A stretch of DNA of 62,000 bases, from NCBI GenBank assembly GCA_009746045.1, contig RPFO01000041.1, positions 697,245 through 759,244 on the forward strand, read 5' to 3'. The translations under genes were made by a program, and so were the position numbers. Source of the DNA: Mesostigma viride (Eukaryota > Streptophyta > Mesostigmatophyceae > Mesostigmatales > Mesostigmataceae). Shown here one piece after another: positions 19,986-30,879 of this stretch. Position 1 is the first letter of the stretch. The number at the start of each line of letters is the position of its first letter. Under the pieces are notes generated by a model, which searched no databases, had not been told where the DNA came from, and was given only the letters and a program-made list of their open reading frames with translations.

Positions 19986-22004
19986 CGGATTAGGATACAT
20001 TTTTTTGTCTAGGATACATTTGATGCACTGTGCAGTTTTCAGATGTGTTTGAGAGTGTTGATTGCGCCTAGCATGCATTTTATTGAAGCAACGAGTTTCC
20101 CAAGATATAAATTATATAAACTAAGACAATTGACCCATTGAGACAACATCAATGAGACAACATATGCCAATTGAAGGCTGCCCGCAACTTTATTCCAAGC
20201 TCATTATTATTATATGATTCCAAGACCATAATTCTTCCAAGACCGTATATCTTCAAGATATAGCACTACAGACACCCACGCGGCTTCCGCGGTCATCACG
20301 CTCCTCCTCCAAGACAACTCAACCTTACAGGACGTTGGGCCATCATACGTCCGGAATAATTGTCTCACTTATTACATAACCAAACTTTTTGAGGGATCGC
20401 CATGGTTGCATGGTTTCAACACATGCTGTCGCGTCTGCGTACCACAATCTCCGGCGCCACCATGGCGGCTGGCCATGCTCAGCTTTGGTAAAACCCACAT
20501 GAGCTGAGCTGACGTGCCTGCCTTAACTGCATGCCCTGTGGGGTGGGCGAGGATCTGTCCCATGATTAACGAAAGGAGGGTTCTCAGCCGAGGACAAGGA
20601 ATTGTCCCTCGTGCCTGATGACCACCTTAATGCTTTTGCCTCCCCTGCTATAGAACAATGTTTTCACAACACACACTTTGCACAGTCTGATGATGAAGCC
20701 GCACATGCGGAATTTATTGAAAAAGTTAATACAATTACAACACGTTGATAGTCTCAATATCGATGCACTCCATGCTCACGAGCCCGCAGTTAGGCAGCGG
20801 TCCATGACATGCTACCGGCCTTGCTCCCAAGGAAAGGGAGAAACACGAAGGCCACTAACGAGAGACTCGGAGAGACTACACGCTACGTGAGAGTCCTCTT
20901 CGACTATGAACCAAACCATTCGTCATGCCACACGCATGACACACGCCACACTTGTCAGTCCAGCCAGGAATGCCCAAACTATCTTGCTGCCTGAACCATG
21001 CAAATAGAAACTGCATTCCAGTTGCCGTCCTGGCTTTCTACCACACATGCCAACAAAAGCAGGAAGGCATCCCGACAAATCTAAATTGCTACCCTGTTGC
21101 CGATCTCATCTCCTAGAGGCTCCGGCATTTCGGTCCCTGGGAATGTCCGGCATTGAGTCACGACCACCAAGGTTGAAGCATAATATCCTTCAAACAATCT
21201 GCACGCTCACACCTTGCGTGTGAGTGGCCCAGCAAACATTGCTTCTAATCTTTCCTTTCTAGAAGAAATCCCTTTGTAGGGCTGCCAGCGATTTCGCATT
21301 CATTCCAGCGATCTGGCTCCGCACCGCAAATTGTGCTTTTCCATTTTCTGTCCAGTCCTCATAACGTTGACCCGCTATTCTACACCACAAAGACACCTGG
21401 CCTGTCAATAGCCTCGGCGCTGTTGAAGTCCAGCAGTCCAGCTCCAGCTCCAGCTCCAGCTCCAGCTCCAGCTGTCCACTAACTCGCGTATGATCCTCTC
21501 GACGCTGCGCACTTGTGCTGCCGTCCGCTCAAGTACGTCAGTGCTGCGCGCCCAGCCGTGCCTGGCCCGGCGCGCGCGCACGTGCACTTTCGTCCGCTCT
21601 TATGCTGCAAGTGCTAGTGTCCCCCCCCCGGTCACTAGCCTTTGTCGAAAATGCGCAGAAAACAAATTCCTTGCGCACGTCACCGGTATTGTGCATAGTG
21701 GGCGCCCGGATGACATAGCTCGCGTCCGTGACAATGCGCCCTGCACTCATGTGCATCAAAGGTGTTGCGTAGTGCCAACTCAGTGTCAAAGAACTGATTC
21801 AATAATATTTCCTGTATCGCCATGAAGGCCCACATGAGTTAAACATGGCCGAGAGTGATTGCATCATCCTTCTTGGCGACATCGGTCTTGACGACGTCGA
21901 TGGGGAAGACGGCAGCACCTGCATGTGAACAAAAGATTCCATGAACTGTGGCATCCAAAGGCAACAACATATTAGCATCCCATTGAACACGCAGCCACGC
22001 TGAC
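19986..22004. other. Stretch without a recognisable gene
   Basis: Flank beyond the truncated end of element A. The 11-mer AGGATACATTT is repeated at once (about 19994 and 20010), a pair of near-identical ATGAGACAACAT words lies near 20140, and there is a hexanucleotide run at 21437. No ORF has a recognisable domain. The region does not continue the gag-like ORF of candidate element F, so a deletion may have removed the original flank together with A's 5' end. Confidence 0.35.
21437..21474. repeat. AGCTCC hexanucleotide microsatellite
   Basis: About six uninterrupted copies of AGCTCC. Confidence 0.85.
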
Positions 22005-22285
22005 CCGGCCATCCAGCCGCCCACGCAGCCACAGAGCCAGCCAGCCACGCAGTGACGCACCCACCCAGCCACACATCCAGGCATCCACGCACCCGGCACC
22101 CCCCCCCACCCAGCCAGCCTCGCAGCAGCGCAGCAGCGCAGCAGCGCAGCCACACAGCCACGCACCCTCCTTTCCAGCCAAGCAGCCACGCAGCCACGCA
22201 GCAGCGCAGCCACGCAGCCACGCAGCAGCGCAGCCACGCAGCCACACAGCCACGCACCCTCCTTTCCAGCCAAGCAGCCACGCAG
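22005..22285. repeat. GCAGCCAC/GCAGCAGC minisatellite
   Basis: Short 8-11 bp GCAGCCAC-like units mixed with GCAGC, plus a longer repeated piece (CCTCCTTTCCAGCCAAGCAG) that occurs twice about 100 bp apart. Open frames on the minus strand (Trp/Leu/Arg/Cys/Ala repeats) are by-products of the repeat. A C-rich run of about 80 bp follows. Confidence 0.8.
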
Positions 22286-22753
22286 TCACACAGTCAACCC
22301 CCCCACACACACACCCCACCCCACCCCACACCCCCCCACCCCCCCACCCCCCACCCCCCACCCCACCCACTCAACACTACACGAATGACTCACAAAGAAC
22401 TGCTGCACCACCGATGATCCCTGCGGGAACTGCTCTGCTGACGACGGTCCCTGCGAAAACTGCTGCAGTGCCGACAATGCCTGTGGAAACTGCGACATTG
22501 CCGACGCTGCCTGCGGGAACTGAAGCGCTGCTGGTGACGCCAGCTGTAACTGAAGTGCTCCCGACGATGCCTGCGGGAACTGCTGTGTTGCCGGTGACGC
22601 CAGCTGTAGATGAAGCACTGCCGACGATGCCTGCGGGAACTGCTGCTGCTGCTGCGGGAACTGCTGGTGCTGCTGCTGCTGCGGCGGCGGCGGCTGCGGG
22701 AACTGCTGCTGCTGTTGCTGTAGCTGTTGCTGCTGCTGTTGTTGTTGTTGTTG

Positions 22754-22790
<37 letters not shown>

Positions 22791-22827
22791 AGTTGTTGCT
22801 GCAGTTGCTGCTGCAGTTGCTGCTGCA

Positions 22828-22868
<41 letters not shown>

Positions 22869-23332
22869 AGTTGCTGCTCCAGCTGGACCACTTGTTTCTG
22901 CACCTCTTGATGCAGCTGCAAACCAAGCTCTTCAACCTTCTTGCTTTGGTTCTCCATAGCTCGTTGCATCTCTCTCATCGTCTGTTCCACGCCCACCAGT
23001 ACGGGGGTCGTCGGCGGCAGCGGCTGGGTACGCTCTGGCTGCCGGCGTTTCTCTGCCGGCTGGGAGGACTTGGCTTTGATGTTCCGCTTGGGTCGCTGTT
23101 GTGCGTTGGTGACGTCCATCAAAGGCGTGGCTGCCTCTGGGGGCTTCACTGTGGGCGGGGGGGCACGCACTCGCATCCCCCGGCTAGGCGCCGGAGACCA
23201 CACCGCTGCAGCAGGACCTGAATACAAGGCAAGGGCGGGGTCCCTAGGAAATCCTGTCGTCAAGATGCATGGGGCCTCAGCGAGGAAGTCCCGTGTCATC
23301 TGGGACACCAGCTCACCTTGGTGCGACTGGGC
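22286..23332 (-). pseudogene. Gene H, 3' half: coiled-coil and poly-Gln protein
   Basis: Minus-strand coding sequence continuing from 48942 once element B is removed. It encodes HQGELVSQMTRDFLAEAPC..., a basic Pro-rich linker (KRNIKAKSSQPAEKRRQPER), a predicted coiled coil (MREMQRAMENQSKKVEELGL), a very long Gln tract and a tail of imperfect QFPQASSAxLQLQLASPA-type repeats. Function unknown. The final 30 or so codons run into the C-rich repeat, so the true stop is uncertain. It could be a host gene or the accessory gene of a DNA transposon with T. Confidence 0.5.
22640..22875. repeat. CTG/TTG (Gln-codon) trinucleotide tract
   Basis: On the minus strand this is (CAG/CAA)n, giving roughly 75 Gln codons with occasional Leu (CTG). 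A pure CAA block and pure CAG blocks alternate with CAACTGCAG interruptions. Confidence 0.9.
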
Positions 23333-23337
23333 CCAGG

Positions 23338-23986
23338 AGTTAGCATTTTGGGCAGCCAATATGCTAAGTGGATGCAGTTTGGAAAGACCTTTCCAACGCC
23401 GTGCTGACCGCCTGAAACAGACAAGGGACGAGAAAGATATGAGGTCCCGAAGTCCTAGCCGTCCGTGGCCGACTAGGGTACAGTCCTCTGGTATAGTGGA
23501 CAGGACACGTGGCAGGCCGTGCCTGCACAGGCTTAACCTGACTATCACGTGACTGTGGTCCACGTAGACCAGAGGAGCAGCATCCTGTGACTGGTGGAAT
23601 ACTGGAGCTGGCACAGGTCTGCAAGGATACTAGGCCTTGCAGGCTTGTGACAGGTCCTGTACTTCCTAGGTTGCAGAGTCTAGGCAAATCCAGTTCGTCC
23701 TGGCTCTGCACTGATGCCAGTGGACGTTGAGGATTTGCTTGCATGCCTGCACGTGCCTCCTCACGCCGATGGGAACGAGGAACAACGCAAAGGATATAGC
23801 TTGGTCATGGGGGATGACCAGCGATCTTGGCAAGCACGAACCGAGGCTCCCACATTGGACGTGGAAACGCTCACCGTGGTCGTGGCTTGGTGCACGGGTT
23901 AAAAGGTTGCTGCCTTGCAACTTTGGCTCTGATCCCGTTGTGTGCGTGAAAGACCAGGAGCTCACAGCTCTGGTTGTTTACTAACT
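23338..23986 (+). repeat. 5' LTR of element B
   Basis: 649 bp, matching 48290-48936 except for a GA insertion and very few changes. Contains CACGTG boxes, GGTTAAAAGG (TATA-like, near 23900) and GAAAGACCAGGAGCTCACA close to the end. Ends TACTAACT. Confidence 0.93.
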
Positions 23987-23996
23987 CGTACTATTG
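23987..23996 (+). promoter_or_regulatory. Primer-site position of element B: CGTACTATTG
   Basis: The ten bases directly after the 5' LTR, where a primer-binding site must lie. They do not start with TGG as tRNA sites do. They are the exact reverse complement of CAATAGTACG at 47970-47979 in the 3' UTR of the same element. Confidence 0.6.
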
Positions 23997-24017
23997 CATT
24001 CCTGTTTGCGGGGTTTC

Positions 24018-24104
24018 ATGTCGGCCGAGGCTCGGGTTGAAACACCTGAGTCGTCTCCCAGGCGCGAAGCAGCACCAGAGTTGCCGGCGCGCGAGAACGC
24101 TTTC
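24018..24104 (+). pseudogene. ORF1 of element B, first 29 codons
   Basis: Starts at ATG 24018, 32 nt after the LTR (MSAEARVETPESSPRREAAP...). It is interrupted by element C exactly at the TSD CTTTC; the frame resumes correctly at 41251 (YPYTHQSNASTFVQAAY), which confirms the insertion. Confidence 0.8.
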
Positions 24105-24769
24105 AGTTAGCATATTGGGGCACCAATGTGCTAGTTGGATGCAGGATGAGGAGACCTTTCTAACGCCGTGCTGACTGCCTGAAACAGACAAGGGACGTGA
24201 GAGTTATCAGGTCCCGAAGTCCTGCCGACCGGCGGCGGCGGCAGTGCACACCGAGGCCGCAGTGGACAGGACACGTGGCAGGCAGGGCCTGCACAGGCTT
24301 AGCCTGGACCAGCACGTGACTCAGGTCCATGGAGGCTGAGGGCGCAACGGTCCGGCGACTAAGTAGAGACCAGTAGGCCAGTCGCGGGCTCTGCAAGGAT
24401 GCGCATCCGTGCAGAGCTGTGACAGGAACTGGTGATACCTAGTCGCGGAATGTCAGAGATCCTTAACGCTGCCTGCAGCAAGGATGCAAGGTAGCGGTAA
24501 GCAGAGCTCTGGCAAGGTAGCGGTGCACTGTGCGAAGCCGATGGGCGATGCCTTAGGGCACGATGGAAATGAGGTAACATAAAGCTATGGCCTAAGGCAG
24601 GTCAAGGCAGTTCTTTGCCGACGCACCGTGGTTGTCACTTGGAGTGAGCAAGCCAGCGAGAGCGTTACCTGGGGCGAGGAGCAAAGGTTGCAAGCTACGC
24701 GACCTAGGTCCTAACAGTTGCGACAAGGACCAGGAGCTCACGGCAGCTGCCTGGCCGGCGTCGCTAAAT
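24105..24769 (+). repeat. 5' LTR of element C
   Basis: 665 bp; starts AGTTAGCATATTGGGGC and ends GGCGTCGCTAAAT. Related to the B LTR throughout, with AAGGACCAGGAGCTCAC near the end, but clearly diverged. Confidence 0.94.
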
Positions 24770-24779
24770 CGTATTATTG
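24770..24779 (+). promoter_or_regulatory. Primer-site position of element C: CGTATTATTG
   Basis: First ten bases after the 5' LTR; exact reverse complement of CAATAATACG at 31509-31518 in the element's 3' UTR. It differs from B at one base (T for C), and the 3' UTR partner carries the matching change. Confidence 0.6.
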
Positions 24780-24802
24780 TTTTCGTGATTTCCTGCCATT
24801 TC

Positions 24803-25920
24803 ATGTCTGGCGCATCGTCTACGGGCCATCCAGCCGCGGGAGACGAAGGTCAGAGCTCGCAAGAAGCTCCTTTTTACCCATACCGGCAGCCAGCAAGTGC
24901 GCCTACGTTTGTGCAGGCGGCATTCATTGCGAGAGGGCTTGCCGACGAGGGTTGGGTCGCAGTTTCGGGGGGGGCAACCGGGCGGCTGCAGCGGATCCTA
25001 TAGTGCAAAGGGCCCGCGTGACAAGCGCGCCAGGGGAAGCTGGGCGGGTGGCCATTGAAGAACTGGTGCGGCTACGCGACGCGTTGGCTATCACAGCTAG
25101 CGGCGTTGAGGTGGCGTATCAGGGGGGTCATATTACGCCAGCAAGCCTTGACCTTGCGAGAGAAGCGTGTAGCCAGATTGTGGCTATAGCCTTGGGAAGC
25201 ACGCGCCTTTTTAACCACTGGGTGGCTACGGCGGTGCTGGGCGAGGGAATTCCAGAGACAGACGAGATCCGGGAAGCGAGGAGACGTGAGGAGATCAATC
25301 CGTGGGTATCGGCTGAAGTGTTTTCGCAAACTGTTGAGAATTTAGTTGCTGTGCTTTTGCAAGAGGCAAGGGGGCAGGCAGACAGGTTTGTGATCACCAC
25401 CAACCCACCTGGAATCTTCACATTTTTGGATACTCCTCGACGCGCGAGGGCGGCATCGGCACCAGGTCTGTCGGTAACGATTGAGGCCGGGGCTGCGAGG
25501 TCGCCAGATAACATCTTCCATACCTACACTGATCGCCCGAGGGGGATAGTGGTGAGGACAGCGCAGCAGATCCGCGAGGCTGAGCAGGGCTCAGAGCTAA
25601 ACCTTCCTAGGGATTCAGTGCACGAATACGATCGGGCGGGGCGAGGTGAGCAGAACCAGCTCGCTAACGGAGACACGCGGTGGGTGAGGAACCAGCAGTG
25701 GTTCCGGAATCCTAGTGAGCCCAGGGTCGCTGTGGAACGTCAACAAGACAGCCAGCGACCGGTGGGGTGCGTCTACGGTGTCTTCAACGCGGACTTGGCA
25801 GTCGCGCGTCGTCCTGTTACACCGGTTGCAGAACCTGCGGGCGTGAGAGAGCAGCAGGAGCGTGAGTCCAAACAAGCCAGGCTGAGCCAGGAGGCCGAGC
25901 CAGGTGGGGAGGCTTCGTGA
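24803..25920 (+). pseudogene. ORF1 of element C (unknown protein before gag)
   Basis: About 372 residues from ATG 24803 (MSGASSTGHPAAGDEG), only 33 nt after the LTR. A run of eight G near 24966-24975 shifts the frame; on both sides the protein matches B. Visible parts: FYPYRQPASAPTFVQAAFIA, a long helical stretch (GRVAIEELVRLRDALAI...SLDLAREACSQIVAIALGST), VITTNPPGIFTFLDTPR, RWVRNQQWFRNPSEPRVAVE, and a charged Gln/Glu-rich end. No zinc finger and no family I know. Its place upstream of Gag is unusual for a copia-like element; an accessory nucleic-acid-binding or capsid-like protein is possible. Conservation in A, B and C argues that it is real. Confidence 0.75.
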
Positions 25921-25969
25921 GGATAGAGGGCGTTGCTTTCATTGCTGCCATCTTGTGTCTGTGCCCATA

Positions 25970-27304
25970 ATGCTTAAGGGCAAGAACGGGGTCGGCGGCG
26001 GGAGCAAGGCGGTTGCGATGGAGGGTGGAGAGGCGGGAGCGTCAGTGCCAGCAGTCGGCCAGCCAGAAGGGGAGGCGATTCCCACGATGGAGGGCGTGGC
26101 GGGGCAAAGGACGCGGTACCGGAAGCGAAAGGAGGAAGCTCGGGGGAAGGAGCGCGCAGAAGGGCCAACGGACAGCATTGAGCTGACTGGAGAAGGCCAA
26201 GGGGAGGGGCTGCAGGCCAACGGTGGTAAGACGGCCCGTGTGGCCGAGGCAGTCGTTCCTCCTCATGTTTCTGTAGACGCTATGGCTGGGGGTGCTGGGG
26301 CTTCTGCTGTGGGTAGTGATGCTCGCGCGTTGCCAGGAACTAGGCCCCACATGAGTGCTGTAGCCGTGATGAACGGCCAGAAGCCTCTGAAGCCACCCGT
26401 GAGTCAGGAGGAGTTAGACAAGTGGTTAGAGGATATGGAGCTAGTCACCTACTCCGTAGATCCCACTGTCAATCTCGTCCAGGTGTTCCATGCTTCCTCA
26501 GTGAATAGGGATTCTTCTGAGCGTGTGAGGGACAAAGCCAGGTCTGCAGTGAAGGATAAGCTCTCTTGGGAGCAGTTTCTCCTGGGCCTGCGTCAAGAGT
26601 TTTCTGACAAAGTCCTCAACCTCACTAATCACTACAAGCTGGCCTATGATACGTTTGAGATCAGGGGCACCATAGCTGAGGAATGGCAGAGGCTCCTTCG
26701 CATTGTGGAGAAGGGGTCTAGCCAGGGCTTCAAGATCCCCATCAGGGCTGTGGTGGATTATTTCATGGATCGTATGGGGCTCAGTGTGGATGGTCGCAAT
26801 GCAGCTAGGCTGTTTGCAGATCAGACAGATGGGTCGCTGGCTGCCTTAGAGAGGGTAGTCTTGAGCATTCGCCCATCTGCCCCTGCTTGTAAAACCATTC
26901 AGACCTCAGGTGCTTCAGCCTCCGCTAGCCAGGTGCAGGGGGATGCCCCAGGGCAGGCAGCCCAGGGAGGTCCTCGTCCTAGCAGGCGTCAGAGGGCTGG
27001 GAGGCGCAGGGGGGGTGGGAACCAAGGTGGCAAGGGCCAGCAGCAAGGGGCTCAGAACAAGGGTCAGAAGCAGGCTGGTGGTCACCAAGGGGGACAGCAG
27101 GGGGGAGGTAGCCAAGGGCAAGGCAAGAGCCAGGGCCAAGGCAACCAGAATAAGCCAGGCAACCCGAACCAGGGGGGTCAGAGGAAGGCCCAGGCTGGGA
27201 AGGAGGATAAGTGCTTTGGCTGTGGTAAGACAGGTCACTGGCGCCGTGATTGCCCTGATCTGGCCAATGCTGCAGGAGCAGGTGGTCAGTCCAGGAAGCC
27301 GTGA
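25970..27304 (+). CDS. gag: Gag of element C
   Basis: 444 residues from ATG 25970, 50 nt after the ORF1 stop. A charged N-terminal region precedes the conserved capsid-like core (LDKWLEDMELVTYSVDPTVN, FSDKVLNLTNHYKLAYD, MDRMGLSVDGRNAARLF). A basic Gly/Gln/Lys tract and the zinc knuckle CFGCGKTGHWRRDC complete it. Length and order match A and B. The frame is intact. It ends at UGA and the same frame stays open into pol. Confidence 0.92.
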   Translation: MLKGKNGVGGGSKAVAMEGGEAGASVPAVGQPEGEAIPTMEGVAGQRTRYRKRKEEARGKERAEGPTDSIELTGEGQGEGLQANGGKTARVAEAVVPPHVSVDAMAGGAGASAVGSDARALPGTRPHMSAVAVMNGQKPLKPPVSQEELDKWLEDMELVTYSVDPTVNLVQVFHASSVNRDSSERVRDKARSAVKDKLSWEQFLLGLRQEFSDKVLNLTNHYKLAYDTFEIRGTIAEEWQRLLRIVEKGSSQGFKIPIRAVVDYFMDRMGLSVDGRNAARLFADQTDGSLAALERVVLSIRPSAPACKTIQTSGASASASQVQGDAPGQAAQGGPRPSRRQRAGRRRGGGNQGGKGQQQGAQNKGQKQAGGHQGGQQGGGSQGQGKSQGQGNQNKPGNPNQGGQRKAQAGKEDKCFGCGKTGHWRRDCPDLANAAGAGGQSRKP

Positions 27305-27307
27305 CTT
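27302..27307 (+). promoter_or_regulatory. UGA CUU between gag and pol (element C)
   Basis: The single stop between gag and pol, with both in the same frame. UGA CUU is a weaker relative of the UGA CUA G context in A. Occasional readthrough would yield Gag-Pol at a low ratio, as retroelements need. Confidence 0.6.
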
Positions 27308-30300
27308 AGTGCAGTGCCCCATGTAAATAGTCAGCCACCCCAGGTGGGGCAGGTGGCACTTGTAAATATGGATGATAGGGGTGCACCTCCTGTTCAGCAG
27401 CAGGGGGTTGGGAATACTGATGGGCTTGTTCTTCCACATGATTGCAATGTCGCTGCTGCAGCAGTGCAATTCCCTGGGCCTGTGGCAGGTACAGGGTCTT
27501 CAGTGAGTGTTGGCTCTGGGAGTCAAGCAGCTCAGCTGGAAAGTCCTGCTGGCGCCGAGGGAACCACTGTTGGCTCTGGGAGTCAAGCTGTGGAGGTCCC
27601 TGGTTCCAAGGAGCAGGAGGTGGGTCGTGCGGTCCCGCGCACACAGCCAGGTCCTAGTTCCTCCTTATGCAGTGAGACTGCTAGGGGGTTGAGCTATGCA
27701 GCCGCTGGGCATACTCTACACCATGTATTTGGGCACTCTAAACAGGCAGAAATGTTTGCTTGGAAGCTAGGTAAGCAGCCTCTGTTGGAGGCCTGCACTG
27801 CAGCTGCTGAGAACTGTGTCTGTCAGGAGAATCAGATTCACCCACCACGGTCCCACGCTAGAGAGCCTGCTAGAGAGCGGGGAGATATCCAAGTAGATAT
27901 ACAGCACATTCGTGGTTTGTATCTGTTGGTGGGGGTGGATAGGTTCAGCCGGTATAGGCTGTTGACCATCCTGCCTGGCATGGATGAGCATCACTTGTTG
28001 TTGGGTCTCCAGTCTTTGTTGCCATGCTTTGGGGTGTACACCTTGGTGCAAGCTGACTTGCAGTTTGACTGCTTGAGAAAGCATGCTGATCAGCTTCCGT
28101 GTAAGCTGGTAGTGGTCCCTAGAGAGAGTCATGGGCAGCAGGGGCTGTAGAGAGATCTATCCGTGAGGTAAAGACAGTGGTGCTAGCAGCAAAGACTGTG
28201 CCAGTGGTAGCATCTGCTTTGGAAAAGGCAGCCTGGTGCAAGGGGATTGAGGAACAGCTTAACCACAGGGTAAACTATTACTATGATGGTGTGGCAGTCT
28301 CTCCCTTAGCAGCGCAGTTTGGGTTGTTGTCCCCAGAGGTAGTGGGTGCCTGCCTGAGAAAGGCAGATAGAGTGTTTGCTCGGCTGAGGCGCAAGGACAA
28401 GGGCTGGAAAATGCTGAGGCCCCTTGTGGGAATGGGGGTCAGGATGTGGAAGGAGCCATCAATACCAGGCAAGCGTGGCAAGTGGCAGGATGGGCTGGTA
28501 ACCCAGTTGGATGAGGCCAACCATTCTTGTCTGGTAGCCTTGGACAAGGATCCTAGGCGCGTGTACAGGTTGTCCTGGGCTCACATCCGAGAGAAGAGGC
28601 CAAGTGCAATCTGGCCTGTAGACGGCCCTGAGCCTCCCTTGGAGGTTGAGGCTCAGGAGGAGAGCCAGGCAGTAGATGCTAACCCTCCATGCTTGGATGA
28701 TGGTCTGTCCTGGATGGACGAGGGTGAGCTGGAATCTGCTGCAGCAACTGTCACAAGGCCAGTGGGGGCCAGGGCTGGACCAAAGCCCAAGGGGCTCCTC
28801 ATGGCGGACGTCATCCGGGCACTGATGAGCGGCAAGCGTGATCCCAAGGTATCTAAGCTCACGGGGTGGGGGTCATGCTGGGCAGCAACATTAGAGGTGG
28901 ATACCAACTCGCAGGTGTCCATTCTGAGGGCTGAGGATGCTGCAGGGTTGCGGATGTCTGTAGCCGGTTGCCCAGCCGTGTCTGATTTCTCGGGGAATGT
29001 GTCCATGAAAGTTCTGGGGGAGGTGAGTGTGCCTATTCTGGGGGTGCCCACTGTGTTCTGTGTGGTAGAGGGCTATGAGGGTCCAGCCATACTGGGGCAG
29101 AATTTCTTATGCCAGCCGGGGGTGACGATAACCTCTGAGGAATTGGCACTAGAAGGGCAGGGTAGTTTACCCCTCCAGAGATATCGCTACTCCCAGGGAC
29201 TTAGTGTGGCTGTAAGGGCTGTGAAGGGTGTTGCAGTGGAGGGGCCTGATTCTAAGGAGCCCATTGCTCAGGACCTGCTGATCATCCCAACTACGTTTGA
29301 CCCACGCCAGTTGGGGGTGCAGAGGTACCAGATCCCTGGAACGAGTCCTGTACCTTGGCACAAGCTAGTGGAGATGATGCAAAGCCCCAAGATGGCTAAG
29401 GCATGGACTCTTGGCTTCATTGCTTCTGGGCATGAGTGGATGATTGCCAACTGTGCAGAGCCTGTAGATGTCCTCCCAGAGGATCACCAGCTGCTCAGAT
29501 TGATGTTTGTCCTCAAGCTCAAACAGGTAGATGGTGTCGAGGTGCCACATGTCAGACCAGTTGTAACCGAGTACCATGGCACTGGACAGTTAGCAGATGA
29601 GGAGCTCTATACACCAGGGATGCTGCATGACACGTGGAGAATGTTGTTGTGTGTTTTCTTATCCTTCCTGGTCAAAGGCATTGCCTATGGCTCTGCTTTG
29701 ATAGATTTCAAGAGGGCTTTTCTCAAGGGTGACCAGGAAGAGGCTAGGGAGACATGGCGAACGATACCACCTTTCTTTGTCAGTGTGCCTGCTGTGTGGA
29801 GGGCAGAAATCAAGGCAAGGTACCTAAGGATTCTCAAGGGTGTTGAGGGTCTTAGGTCCAGTCCCATCATCTGGAGGAAGAGCCTAGAGAAGTTTCTCAA
29901 AACTGTCTGTGGCTTGACTGTTTCCCCAGTTGATCCTTGCTTGTTCCAGGCTAGCGATGGTGGCCTGCCTGTATTTGCCTCCCTACATGGTGATGATATG
30001 CATCTCATGGGTCCTCCCTCCTGGATTGAGAAGACTTTGTCCAGGATCCAGAAACGGTTTGAGCTGGGTAAGATCCAGCACATGGTCGAGGATGAGCCCA
30101 TGGTGTTTTGTGGGATGCAGGCGACACTGATTAAACAACAGGGTTCTTGGGTCATCAGGCTGGAGGGTGGTAACAATTATCCTCAGCAGATCCTTGATGC
30201 CCTGCGGGAGCCCATTACCCAGCCAAGGTGTGCTTCCATACGCGGTATGTTGGCATGGTTGGCTAGCATTTGTGCGCCTGACCTGCTGGTCTTGAGTCGG

Positions 30301-30879
30301 TTGACAGATTCCCAGCTGGTCGAGGTGGGTGCTGAGAGTGTGATGCAATCTGTGAGGATGTCTCCACCTCTCATCTTGGGTCCTTTGGATTTGTACAGGC
30401 CCTTTGACATGGTTCTCTATGTGGACAGTTCTATGGATAGTAGGAAGGTCACAGAGGTCCGAGGGGGCGGGCAGCAGCATTAATCACCCTGGTGCAGGAA
30501 CAGTCCTCTCTGGTCTGCTGGTACAGTCGGTTGCAGAATAGGGTAACCCCCAGCAGTGACATTGCTGAGTGCAGGGCAATCTGTGAGGGGCTGCACACAG
30601 CCCTTTACTTGAGGGAGCTCTTCTACCAGCTATGTAAGGTAGCAGATGCACACACTGGTGAAAACTGACAGCATGGGCATGGTGCAGTTCGTGCACAGAC
30701 AGCTGGCCAGAAGCAGGGACCTTGATTATCTGTTGCTCAAGGAAATGTCCTGCTTAGCTGACATTGAACATGTGGCTGGCCTGGATAACCCTGCAGATGC
30801 TCTCACCAAGCTTGAGGAGAAGGCCGTGCAGCAGTACCCTCTGCTCCGTGGGCTCATGGGCCCCATGGTGGGGTGCTAG
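27305..30879 (+). pseudogene. pol: Pol of element C: integrase - protease - RT - RNase H
   Basis: Domains in order: linker; HHCC region (LHHVFGH); integrase core with Asp near 27896 (VDIQHI), Asp near 28055 (QADLQFDC) and Glu just after the break near 28148; retropepsin-like domain with VDTNSQVSIL (DTN at 28900-28908) and AILGQNFL near 29090; copia-type reverse transcriptase with LIDFKRAFLKGD (Asp near 29703) and HGDD (29986-29997); RNase H with YVDSSMDS (near 30424), AECRAI, DSMGMV and NPADALTK. One base is missing near 28145, one G is extra near 30465, and about 18 nt are deleted near 30640. Protease follows integrase, unlike copia. Confidence 0.88.

Noticed and set aside
22414-22959. Plus-strand Ala/Val-rich frame and Leu-rich frame
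   Set aside because: Shadows of the Gln-codon tract of gene H on the minus strand.
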